From Canna indica (taxonomy: Eukaryota > Streptophyta > Magnoliopsida > Zingiberales > Cannaceae), in NCBI GenBank assembly GCA_034359265.1, contig CP136891.1, positions 77,678,501-77,742,500 of the forward strand: 64,000 nucleotides of DNA, in the 5' to 3' direction. The position numbers were made by a program, and so were the translations under genes. Below are positions 24,181 through 35,400 of this stretch, in pieces. Position 1 is the stretch's first letter, and the number at the start of each line of letters is the position of its first letter. Below the pieces are notes generated by a model. The model did no database searches and had not been told where the DNA came from. It saw only the letters and a program-made list of their open reading frames with translations.

Positions 24181-26116
24181 TGTTATTAAATTCTCTGCCA
24201 ATCCCTTTTTTTTCACTTCCCCTGCTCGCGAGCGCGATCAACCCTATCCTAGCCCTCACTCGTACTCTCGATCTCTGTCGCCGCACGCCGCATGCCACAG
24301 GCCGCACGTCGACCGCAGCACGCCGCTCACTGACCACCGCACGCCGCACACTGACCACCGCCTGCTGCTCGCCGCTCGCCCCTGCTGCTTGTCGCCCGCC
24401 GCAAGTAGGCCACTCGTCGAACCCTAGCCGAAAGTATTCTCCTCTCCTCTCTCTCTCTCTCTGTGTTATCCGACGGGATGTTTTTCAATTGCTTGGTTTG
24501 GTTTGATAAATAACTATTTTGTGATTGGTTTGGTTTGATTTTTCAAGCAAAGAGTTTTGAAGTGCCAATGACCAAAATGGAATTAGGAATTCTTTTCCCT
24601 AGTTCTGAATTTTAGGAGTTTCCGCAGAGATGTTATGTTCTGAATTTTCCCTGGTTCTATGTTTCTGAATTTTAATGGAGCCACATCTCAAATGATAGAG
24701 TGATATTCAATTAGTAAATGCAATGAAAACTGAAGCATGTGTTAGGTTTCTTCCAATTTCTGCAGAAGACAGAAGTCAGCTCCTAGTTTCAGGGATCTAG
24801 GCAAGCATGAATCTGGGGTTTCCTCTGAGGTGTTGTAATTTATCTGTATGCATGGCCCTTCCCAAGGGCTCCCATAATTTAGTCTACCAGGAGTGGATAA
24901 GGTCAGCTAATTAAGTTTCCTAGAAGAATTTGTTGTATTAAAATCATTGAACCCTCGCCATTGCAGTGCATTGCATAACTCAAATAGGTCTAGTGGACCC
25001 TTTGGAATCCCTAATTAGTGTGTTTGTATGCAACTTGCAGTTCGATCTGTCTTATTCTTTGTTGGATAATGGATTGCAAGTGAATCCAGTGAGTCTTATA
25101 CTGGTGAAATGGCCCGTGAGCATTCCAAGTTGATGTTTCCTAAAGTGTAGTGTTAGTTCAGCTTCAGAGAACAAGTAAACAAGGATCACTCATCAAGAGT
25201 TGATTCTTACTAGAGTTGGTCAGAGCTAAGCAATTTGAAAAGGATACACCTTTGGATTTGTCAAAAATATTTGGTATTGGTTGGGCCACCCTTTCATCAT
25301 CAAGCATAGATTTTTGACCAAATACATCCTTGTACTTGTCCTATTTTTTTGGTCCAGTGAATTACAATTGAAGTTGACCAGGTCATCATCTCTCTATAGA
25401 AAAGTGGAAAAATTGCAAGTAATTAGGTAACATATGCGATGCATGGTATCAAGGTGATGCTCAATTAGCAATTGACATATGTAGTAGACATATGTAGTTC
25501 TACTGTTGCATTAATCATCAAGTCCAAAATGCAAGCAAAGATCTCTCCCTTGTCTTTTCCTGAGATGCCAAGACATTATGCTACATTTTGCAATAGATGG
25601 TTGAACAATTTTAGTATTGTTTCTCTAATCACATTGGCTTGAAAAGTGAAGGGATGAACATATAAATGATTTTGATTTGTGCATACTACTACTAAATTTT
25701 GTGGACACTGAATTGACCATTCGACTGAGATGGACATTGAATTGCTTTGTTACCGTGTACATAGTCATAGCATGATGTGTAAAGTTCAATTTTTTTGTTA
25801 GTGTCCTAGTTGATTATGCAAATATATTATTGGTCTTCATTGAAGAACCGTTTACTAATTCAAAAGAAAGTTTTATAACTCTAGTTCAAGTAATAGTGCT
25901 TATCATAGTAATGGCTTAAATTTCTTTTGAATTGTTACTGGGTTGAAGCAAATCTGGTGATCACAGAGAACTTATATGCAATATAAAATTAGATGCACTA
26001 TCTATTTTACTGGGTTGTCATATATAGTGCCTTTTCCCTTTGCATATCTATTTTGCTTCAACTATTCTTCAACGTCCGTTTTGCTCGTCAAGATAGGATT
26101 ATTAAAAACTAATCTA
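24181..26116. other. CACTA interior: GC-rich leader then unassigned sequence
   Basis: 24190-24470 is strongly GC-rich (CGCACGCCGC-type repeats) and ends in a CT microsatellite near 24445-24465, like a transcribed leader. From 24480 to 26116 I recognise no protein; it may be the first intron or captured non-coding sequence. Confidence 0.4.
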
Positions 26117-26651
26117 GGGCTGGCAACGGTGCGGATACGGTGCGGATACGGATTATCCGTATCCGCACCGCACTCCATATCCGCCCATCCGTATCCGCAC
26201 CGTATCCGTCACGGATGTGAATATGGATATCCTTATCCGCACCGCTTCAAATACGGATATCCGCACCGCATCCGTATCCGCACCGTATTTAATAAAAAAA
26301 TATTAAAATTTTATATTTAATTAAAAAAATCAATAAATTACCAATTCATTGATCCAAAATAAATATATAATATACTTCAAAATTCATCTTGACATGAAAT
26401 TACCATAGAGCTCTTATATATATTAATAACTTATATGAGCAAAATAATAATTCAGAGACGCGGATAGGCGGTGCGGATACGGTGCGGATACGGTGCGGAT
26501 CCACAGTCATATCCGTATCCGCACCATATCCGCGCGGATATAAGTTTTCTAAATTCATATCCGTATCCATATCCATTTTTACTTGCGGATATGGATCGGA
26601 TACGGTGCGGATGCGGTTTTTAGTTGGCGGATGCGGATAAAATTGCCACCC
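26117..26651. mobile_element. hAT-type MITE, 535 bp, within CACTA
   Basis: CTAATCTA is duplicated at 26109-26116 and 26652-26659. Ends are GGGCTGGCAAC and TTGCCACCC. Both subterminal regions are packed with TGCGGATACGG/CCGTATCCGCA repeats on either side of an AT-rich core. No coding capacity. Confidence 0.92.
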
Positions 26652-27157
26652 CTAATCTAATCCAATGACCATTGTCTTTATAACATACAAGATTGTGGAG
26701 TTATTTTACTTGAGGCTAACATCAACTTCTAGCAAATTAAGAGGTATTATTCTTGCATGATTGAAATTTATGTTTAGTTTATGTTCATTTTATATGCAAT
26801 TATTTTGATTAGTTGAGAAGGGTTTCTTTTGATTAGCTGATCAATTATTCATATCTCCTCCCAAAATAGAGTGAGAGATCGAAAATATTTCAAGAAAATA
26901 GAAGGTCTTTTGGAATATATGATGCATTTTTTGGATCTGTTCTGTATTATATATCCTAACTAAATTTTCAGAGATTTTCTTATTTGATCTAGCTAGCTAG
27001 CTTAAGATAATGCTTTTGCTCCTCTTGCTTCAGAGCATGCAGTACTCTAGGCTTTTGAATACCTGGTGTCCTATAATCTTACAAGCATATATAATTAGGC
27101 TACTACACAAGAGTTTCATGATTAAGTCAAGTTATCATAGCTTTGCTTTGGTACAAC

Positions 27158-27570
27158 TAGGCGTGGAAACAGGCCAGGCTAGGCTAGGCTAGGCCAGGCC
27201 TATATGGTAGAAAATTGGTCTGAGCTTGGCTTGTGGCCTATTATAGGCATAAAATCTGGCCTGAGCCTGGCCTGGCCTGGCCTGTGGCCTGTTAACATAG
27301 CCTGCTTCCAATACAAAATATTGGTCTGGCTTGTGGCATGTGGTCTGTGTTTTATTAAATTAAAATAATGTTAGTTTATATATATTTATATATACATCAC
27401 CTTAATAGGCCCAGGCCAGCCTATCAGGCTCAATAGGCTTTAAATTGAGCCTGGGCTTGGCCTGATAAGAAAAATAAGCCTATTTCAAAGCCTTGGCCTG
27501 GTTTATTTTTTAAACTAGCCAGGCCAGGCCACAGGCCCTTGACAGGCCGCCTGGCCTATTTCCACCCCTA
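27158..27570. mobile_element. hAT-type MITE, 413 bp, within CACTA
   Basis: Ends TAGGCGTGGAAAC and TTTCCACCCCTA; flanking 8-mers GGTACAAC and GGTACAGT match at 6 of 8 positions. Subterminal arrays of GGCCAGGC/GCCTGGCC repeats surround an AT-rich core. No coding capacity. Confidence 0.85.
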
Positions 27571-28336
27571 GGTACAGTCGAGTTTTGTCATTTTTAATGA
27601 CAAGAACTTTCTAAAATTATAATGAAAACTAATTAACTTTTTCAAGGATAATTATTTCTCGCTAGGCCAACTCATGCAGACAGTTTATTATGATCATGTA
27701 GCTAGGAATAAATTAGAACCATGATTTTTTTGTTTGACTTTTTTTTAGAAGAAACTAATACTAGCTTAATTTACATTTATTAACTTCTAGCTTGAAAAAA
27801 AAAAGTTTTAGCAGGAACCAAATACATCTTACTAAATAAAACTCAACGTGAGGTTTGTTACAGGAGTGATCTATAATATAAATAGATTTGCTCATTACTT
27901 CATAATATAAATAGATTTTTTGTGGAGTCACTATTAATTTCCTCCATATCTTCATCTCACTTCAACTCTTTTTCAGAAGCTTTAATTCTTGGCTTATTAA
28001 TTGAAATTATCTATATAATTACTTAAATAGGATTACAATAATTCCAATTTACACCCATATTTTAACAATATATTATCTTAGTTTGCTATTAGGAGTGACT
28101 AATAGTCCAACACATTACTGCTTCCCCTTAACTTCTTTTTGATAATGCTCAGACCCATTGAATCCAATGCATTGTTTGGAAATCTGAACATTTTAGAGTC
28201 ATTTGGAATTTTGAAGGATGTATGAGTTTATCAAGTTAATTAATTTATCCAAATGCATGCATGACATATCAAGTTTTCTTGGCTTATAAACTCCACTTGA
28301 TGGTGAATATATATTTGCTAGCAGTTGCCTATTGGT

Positions 28337-28554
28337 AGGGGCGAAGCCAGAAAATTATCTCAGGAGGGGCAAAATATAAAATCGCATATCAGAAAGACAA
28401 TTATACGATAAAAAAATATTTTTAGGGGGGCAAATATAACTAAATACTAATACATATAATATATATTACTATATAGGTTTAATATAAATTTAAGGGGGAG
28501 ACCAATGTCAGGAGGGGCAATTGCCCCTCCTGACAATACACTGGCTCCGCCCCT
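28337..28554. mobile_element. Mutator-type MITE, 218 bp, 10-bp duplication
   Basis: GCCTATTGGT is duplicated at 28327-28336 and 28555-28564. Ends AGGGGCGAAGCCAG and CTGGCTCCGCCCCT are inverted repeats. AGGAGGGGCAA occurs on both sides of the core. Confidence 0.9.
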
Positions 28555-28925
28555 GCCTATTGGTGGCATAGGATTCCTGAGTTGCTATTAGTTTGCTAGC
28601 TAGTTAAAGTAAAGTTTATACCACATTGGGTTGTCTAGTTGTTGACACTAAATATATGGGCTTTGCTTGTGTACAGAGAATTAATTAACTATTCGCACTC
28701 CATTCTACACTATTAATGCATAATTTGTCGGTATAATTTTTGGATTGAAATTGAAAATAATATTATGATTCGCGAGTTGATAAAGAGACACAAACTTATC
28801 GACCGTTGGATCATAATTTTTTTTACAATACCTTAGATCCGTTCGGAGATCGTATCGTTGTCTATAAGAAAAACAAAACTTATAGATTCTTTATGATTTC
28901 TGAATTGTCCTTGATCGGACAGTTT

Positions 28926-29129
28926 GGGATCAAAATTATTTTACTTGCAATTAAATATTTTTTTTAACATTCATTTCAATTTGAAATTCTAGCAAATATC
29001 CCTTGTTCTCCAAGTATGCCCCCAGATGATATGCATACTTGGAGAATTGTAGGGAAATGCTGTCAGAATTTAGATTAAAATTGAATGTTAAAAAGAATAT
29101 TTAAATACAAGTAGAATAATTTGATTCCC
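28926..29129. repeat. Long imperfect hairpin, about 95-base arms
   Basis: The arms 28926-29019 and 29033-29129 are complementary with some mismatches. The tip is a perfect 14-bp stem, TTCTCCAAGTATGC (29006-29019) against GCATACTTGGAGAA (29033-29046), with a 13-base loop. It lies about 75 bases upstream of the TNP2-like gene. It may be a small MITE or a TE-derived small-RNA precursor. Confidence 0.75.
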
Positions 29130-29202
29130 GAATGGAATAGGATCACCCCACCTATGAAGATTTATAAAGAAGTAATTGTTGTGATATGTCACGTACAGAA
29201 TC

Positions 29203-30903
29203 ATGATGGAAGATCGTAGTTGGATGTAACGTGGAGGTTTACTTGAAGAATTCAAGAGCGGTGTTCAGGAATTTTTGAACTTCGCATATTCAAATCCGCA
29301 ATTTGTCAGTGTTGACAAAATCAGATGTCCGTGTTGTCGATGTGTCAACTTGTTTTTCCTAAACCGACAGGTAGTGACATTGCACCTATACAGAAATGGT
29401 TTCATGAATCGTTACTATCGATGGATTTCACACCGGGAGTCATTCATAGGCATGTCATCGTATGAATTAGGAGGCCAGTCATCTAATATTGGATCTTCGT
29501 CCGTAACTCATACAAAATCCGTTGAGAAATCGTATCGAAATATGGTCTTGGATGCTCCAAGCGTCGTGAATTCCAAAGGTTGTCAATGCCTCACACAGAA
29601 TTAGGAGGTCAGTCGTCAAGTACTGAAGTGACAATGGATATGGAGTGTGAGTAGAACCAAAAATTCAAATGGAGTTACTAAATCCAGAAGCAGCACAATT
29701 TTATGATTTACTGAAAGCTGCAAATGAACCATTGTATGAAGGCTGTGATGAATATTCAAAGTTGTCAATAATGACTCAAATGTTAAACATTAAGTCTGAT
29801 TGCAACGTAAGTGAGATAACATATAATCAATTTTTCGAGTTGTTTCACAAAGCGTTGCCTAAAGATAACAAACTGGAGGACAGTTTCTATAAGACGAAAA
29901 AGATGATGAAGAGACTTGGTCTAGGGTATCAAAAAATTCATGTATGTCAGAACAACTGTATTCTCTATTACCGTGAAAACGTAGACTTGACCTAGTGTCC
30001 AACATGTGAACATTCGCGGTACAAAGAGAAATCTTCGAGTAGGCAGAAAGATATACCGTTTAAGGTTCTTCGGTATTTTCCGATAATTCCCAGATTGAAG
30101 CGGTTGTTCATATCTGAAAAAATAGCCCAACATATGATATGACATGCTAAGAGTCATGATCCAAATGTTATGACTCACCTGTCTGACAGTGAAATATGGA
30201 AACATCTTGATTGATATTATCCATCATTTGCAAGTGATCCTAGAAATGTTAGACTAGGGTTATGTACCGATGGGTTCAATCCATTCGGTCAATCATCCAC
30301 TTCATATTCTGTTTGGTCGGTGCTCCTCACCGTCTATAATTTGCCGCCGTCGATGTGCATGAAAGATGATTTCATATTTTTGAGTATGGTAATCCCAGGA
30401 CCAAGGCGACCAAGAAAAGAATTGGATGTGTTCCTTCGACCGTTAATTGACGATTTAAAGAACTTGTGGGACGACGGAGTCATCACTTATGATATTCATA
30501 AAAAAAAAGAAATTTTAACTTAAGGGCCACATTATTGTGGACAATTAGTTACTTCCCGGCATATGCTATGTTGTTTGGTTGGAGCACACACGGGAGGCTT
30601 GGTTGTCTGTATTGTATGGAACAAACAAAAGCATTCAGTCTTCGGCATGGACGAAAGATTTCATACTTTGTCTGTCATCGTCAATTTTTGCCACTTGATC
30701 ATCCATACCGGAGAAATAGAGATAAATTCATGAGGGGCAGCTTGGAAAAAGATGGACCACCTCCGCATTTGTTTGATAATCAAATATTAGCTTGGGTTTC
30801 TGTGTTACTGGATATCACATTCGAAGAGGTTGACAAAATTAGTGGTTTCGGAGAAAGACACAATCGAATAACAAGTTTATCGTGGGAATCTGGGATGATT
30901 TAG
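29203..30903 (+). pseudogene. CACTA TNP2-like transposase, broken
   Basis: The likely start is the ATG at 29203/29206 with RSWM, the opening of the transposase-associated zinc-binding domain (IRCPCCRCVN, HLYRNGFM at about 29310-29410). A linker follows (FYDLLKAANEPLYEGC; LGLGYQKIHVCQNNC; CPTC near 29998), then the TNP2 core (LGLCTDGFNPFG; YNLPPSMCMKDDF; IPGPRRPRKELDVFLRPLIDDLK; FPAYAMLFGWSTHG; RQFLPLDHPYRRN). Stops at 29227, 29602, 29993, 30140 and 30212, and a frameshift in an A run near 30510, break it. The C-terminal part of TNP2 and the usual following domain are absent after 30903. Confidence 0.93.
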
Positions 30904-33175
30904 TTCTTTATCAAAACATAATCTTTCCATATCAAGCTCATGTATCATGCATCAAATTGCAACCTTCATCTTACAGACTTCCACAGAGAAAGCTAGTGAA
31001 ATTTATTCACATGTCCTGTATTAAATAAACTTTTCACTATTAGGTGGATAACATAGAACTTACAGTAAAAAAAACATGAAAGAAAAAATTATAGCACTAA
31101 CAAACTGCAAATATCCATATCACTAAAAAATCTTTCTAAAATTTTATAGTCTGGTACTCTGGTCATCCAGCAAAAAATTGGATTCTCATAACACTTACAG
31201 TTAGAGATTGCAGAAAAAATAACAGAACCATCTTTTTTACTTTGAATTAAACAAGAAAATCAATTGTAATGTGTTGCTCTCTTCATAAAAAATTTGGGAA
31301 CTGATAGAGTAGCAGACATGATGAGTATTGATTTGAAATTTAAAGTTATATGATCATCTTATCTGAATATCCTAGTGATCATGCATTAAGAAAACTTAAA
31401 ACAACCTTGGTAAGTTGAGTTTCACTTGAAGCTAAAAGATTTCCCATAATTTACTCTTCTCTCAAATTGAGTTGCCTGCAAAATGAATTAGTTTTATGAA
31501 CCTCGGATGCCAAGGAAATAACTAAATATGTTGCAGATCAGGTGATTGTAACCAAAAAAATGATTGTGACAGTGTATTATCTCTAGAGAACATACTAAGG
31601 TAGATGAATTTTTGAATAAAAAAGAAATATTTGCTAGAGTTATTGCCAATAAAATCAATCATAATACAATAGGATTTGGGTGCTTGATTACTTAAAGGAC
31701 TGTGGCAAGAGAGTCGAGGTGATATATTTAATTAAATATATCTTCATGCAGACTGGATACACTGAAATATGAGATGAATTAGCATGCTGAATTCTCTATT
31801 TCTCAGCATGCTGAGAATGAAGGCTATGTTCAGCATGCTGAGAATGAATGCCGAGAATTCAGCAATTCTCAGCTTCTAGTTCTCCCCCACTTATTAGTTG
31901 AATTTTTAGTTAGTTAAAGATACTATATTGATAGAGTTCTGTTTTCATATTATTTATGCTTGAAACCATAATCTCCTTCAAATTGAAACTATATGTTGTT
32001 ATTAAAAGTTACTGATACTATACCTGCTGATTATATTGAAACCATAATCAACTTTACATTCATTATTGATGTCATTTAGATACTGTACCTGCTGATTAGC
32101 TTGCAGTTTGATCCCTTAATTAATGATAATATCTTAATACTTTAGCAGAAAACGTGCAGTTTGGTCTTAAGTAGTTTCATCTTATGCAGAAAATGTGATG
32201 CTTTGTCTGTAGAGGTCTCTAATCTACTTATGATTAGGCATCTTGTTGGCCTAATCAACAGAGATTAGTTTTATGATCAAGCATGAGTGATGCCTAATTA
32301 TTTACTGTTCTGTTTTATTAATCAAATCATACTAGTTTTATTATGCTTAAACATGTATTAATCAAATCATCACAGATAAAAATTGAGCCAAAGAATGTAA
32401 ACTGTTAAGCACTATCATAAATTTTTAGCATAGTGGATGAATCTAATCATATGAAATTGTAAAGAACATGGATCAAATCAATACCAATTCAAAAGACATC
32501 AACAAGAAACACTAATTGGGACAGCTCCAAGTCCTTTACCTTTTTACTGTAATGGTGTGTAAACCCTAAAGGAGCTTCGAGTCCTAGCATTAAAGACAGC
32601 GAGAGCTAATGGTAATGGGAATAAGATACAAAGAAGTTATCAGGTTCATATCAGTTATCAAACTTTTATAGCCTTCATATCAGTTGTCAGGTTCATATCA
32701 GTTGTGGTTAATATGATGAAGGTTAATTGCATCATGCTTTCTTTTGATGAAAGAGTTATGCTTTCAGTTGTGGTTCATATCAAATTTGATGCTGAATACT
32801 AATTAGGATGAGTTATATAATTATGCATCTTTTTGCTGAATGATTGAGTTATCAAAAGAGAAAGAGTATGCATTCATGCTTTCTTTTTGTTATTTATAAA
32901 TAAGATTATATGCATTTATTTTGTTGTACTTGAATGATTTGGTTCTCTGCAAACAGAGGGGGTAGCTTGTCCTGGCATACTAAGTTTTGCTAAATTAGTG
33001 TTGGGCTCATCTAAATTAGTATATTTTTGTGTTAATATTGTTTCTTCTTTATGTTTCTTCTTGTTGTTCATTATTTAATATCAAGTTTTCTTTCTAATGT
33101 ATTAAGATTCAATTTTTCAATGATGTATGCTCATAATTTAGATTTAAATGATTGTATTAATATTTTCTTTGTTAG
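30904..33175. other. CACTA interior, unassigned
   Basis: No protein recognised where the rest of TNP2 should lie. The decamer AGCATGCTGA recurs at 31781, 31805 and 31832. Repeated phrases of the type TTCATATCAGTT occur at 32645-32710. Confidence 0.4.
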
Positions 33176-34257
33176 GTCCGATACACTTGGGACCCCGTCA
33201 TTCAAGCTCAGGTAGAGGATGCTTGGGAAACTTACAATAAGAAGCTTTTCAAGGATATCCCCCATCGTGCGCGGGATGAGGCACAGACAAATGTAGGCGG
33301 TAATCGGGATACGCCTATGGATGCGCTGAAGGGAAATGAGCCCAACTGGATAACGAGCCACGTATGGGATCGACTATGCGACATCTGGGCGTCTGAGGAG
33401 TGGCAGGGTGCCTCCCTAACGGCGCACCAGAACCGGATGACGCTAGTTGAGGGATCCGTGGCCCGACACACCGGTGGGTCCATCCCATTTACTAGTCACG
33501 AGCATCGCATGGTAAGTAATTTAATAATAGTTTTTATTATTTATTATAGAAAAACTAATTATATTTATTTTATTGCAGGGGACGCGAGACGAGCAGGGGA
33601 TGCTCATTCCGGCTAATCCTTTGAGGGTATTCGAGGAGACACATAGATATAGACATGGTCCTCACCGGGGTGAGTTCATCAGCGGGAGGCCGGAGATGAT
33701 CATGATAAGTTAATATTTAATAAAATTTATATATTTTTTTAAAAATATTAGTTCAATTATGTAAAATTAATTTAATTAATCAATATTTAAAGGCCACGTA
33801 TTCTGAGTTGGTAACCCAGCGGGGAGGTGATCCTGCGCAGTATCAACTTGATGTTGACGCATGGATGCAGGTGACAGGAGTCAACCACGGCCGTGTATAT
33901 GGCATTACGGCCCATGCACGGACGTTGTTGTAGCCACATGGTGCAGGGTCGTCTGCCTTCACCTCTTCCACCGCTGGTCCAGAAACTTCACATGCGGGCC
34001 AGGATCGATTTGCAGCCTTAGAGGCTTCGCACGCAGAATTACAGGCTTTTCATGCAGTCTTAGAAGCTTCTCATGCACGCCTCATCAGTGAGGTGGGCGC
34101 TATGAGGGAGTACATGACACGTATTGCTTCTTCCATGCCTGGTGCTCCAGCCCCTCCCCCTCCCCCGTCATTCAACGCGATGCCAGCTAATGCCATCCCG
34201 ACGCAGCCGCTCTCCTCACCGCATCCGTCGCCGCCACATGATGCGCTTCATGATTGA
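33176..34257 (+). pseudogene. Transposase_24 (Ptta/En/Spm) protein, nearly intact
   Basis: Three blocks can be joined by plausible introns: about 33176-33513 (TWDPVIQAQVEDAWETYNKK; WDRLCDIWASEEWQG; donor GTAAGT), 33580-33710 (GTRDEQGMLIPANPLRVFEETHRYRH; acceptor TTGCAG), and 33792-34257 (TYSELVTQRGGDPAQYQLD; then a heptad-like AALEASHAELQAFHAVLEA segment and a proline-rich tail). This is the plant Ptta/En/Spm accessory transposase family, the TNPA-like partner that binds subterminal repeats. One stop (TTG TAG near 33930) interrupts the third block. The upstream start was not located. Confidence 0.82.
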
Positions 34258-34670
34258 TGTACTTTATTTTTTATTTTGATGTAAACATGTTTTGATACGA
34301 TTTAAATATTATATTTTGATATAAATATGTATAAATATTATAATTTGATGTACGTCTTGAATGTTTCCTCGTTGTGGCAGCATTTTGATATAATTTGATA
34401 TATTGTATATTCTCTTATTGTGACATTGCATTTTGATATAATATGTTAAATGTAAATAGGCATTTTTTTAAAAAAATATTATTATAAATTATTTTTTTTA
34501 AAAAAAATACAAATTTGCGACGGCTCTATGACCGCAAAACCCATCGCAAAAGGTATATCGAACTAGTCGCCAAAAGCGATCGCAGTTACAATTGTGACCG
34601 TTATGCGACCGCGTTAACCATCGTAGATATAATATTTTGCGACGGATAGAGCGGTCGCCATACCGTCGCC

Positions 34671-35143
34671 TAGGGGCGGCAAAAATAGGCACGACACGAT
34701 AGCACGACACGAGCACGGCACGATAACTGCGGGCCGGGCCAAAAAATTTAGCCCGATAAGCTTATCGGGCCGGGCCGGCCCGTCCCGATAACATTGCGGG
34801 CCGACGCGGGCCGGCTCTTATCGGGCCGGGCCGGCCCGTTTGGCCCGCTAAACATATATATATAAAAATAAGTTTAGATTAGGGCTTGTTTAGTGCTTTA
34901 AAATTGAATGTGAAGTTAATCTATGGAGTTTTTCATGTGAAATGTCATATTTGATGCTTATTTAGTCTCTTAAATATTTTAAATTATTTTTTTTTACAAT
35001 TTTTTAAGAATTTTTTTAGTTAATAAGAGGGCTCGCGGGCCGTGCCGGGCGGCCTGCAAAATATTGCGGGCCGGGCCGGGCTGGGAATTTCCGGCCCACT
35101 GAGTTAGCGGGCCGGGCCGGGCCGGGCCGTTTTGCCACCCCTA
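34671..35143. mobile_element. hAT-type MITE, 473 bp, in CACTA subterminal array
   Basis: CCGTCGCC is duplicated at 34663-34670 and 35144-35151. Ends TAGGGGCGGCAAAA and TTTTGCCACCCCTA. Subterminal GGGCCGGGCC/GGCCCGATAA repeats surround an AT-rich core. It splits the right subterminal array of CACTA. Confidence 0.93.
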
Positions 35144-35400
35144 CCGTCGCCTATATAATTTCTCCAACGGTCAATTAAGGTCGCAGATATTACGTGACCA
35201 CAGTCTACGACCATCGTATACCATCGCACTGCAGTCGCAGAATGTTCTCATTTGCGACCGTTGCTTCTACCGTCGTAGTTTTTCTGCGACAATATCTTTT
35301 GCTACCACTCGTTGCGACCGCGTCCAACCATCGCAGAAGGTCTTTAGCGACCGTTTTGCGATGGTATAGTCCGTTGCAGATATCTCATTTTTTAGTAGTG

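Larger units (their letters stand above)
23915..35400 (+). mobile_element. CACTA (En/Spm) transposon, 11,486 bp, GGA duplication
   Basis: The left end CACTACTAAAAAAATGG and right end CATTTTTTAGTAGTG form the terminal inverted repeats; GGA is duplicated at 23912-23914 and 35401-35403. A CACTA terminus with a 3-bp duplication defines the superfamily. Subterminal arrays of a TTTGCGACGG-type motif occur on both sides. It holds decayed TNP2-like transposase (29203-30903) and Transposase_24 (33176-34257) genes and at least four smaller elements. It is probably non-autonomous now. Confidence 0.95.

Noticed and set aside
24125..24506. Basic, Arg/Ala-rich open frames
   Set aside because: GC-rich CACTA leader and subterminal repeats; no recognised protein.
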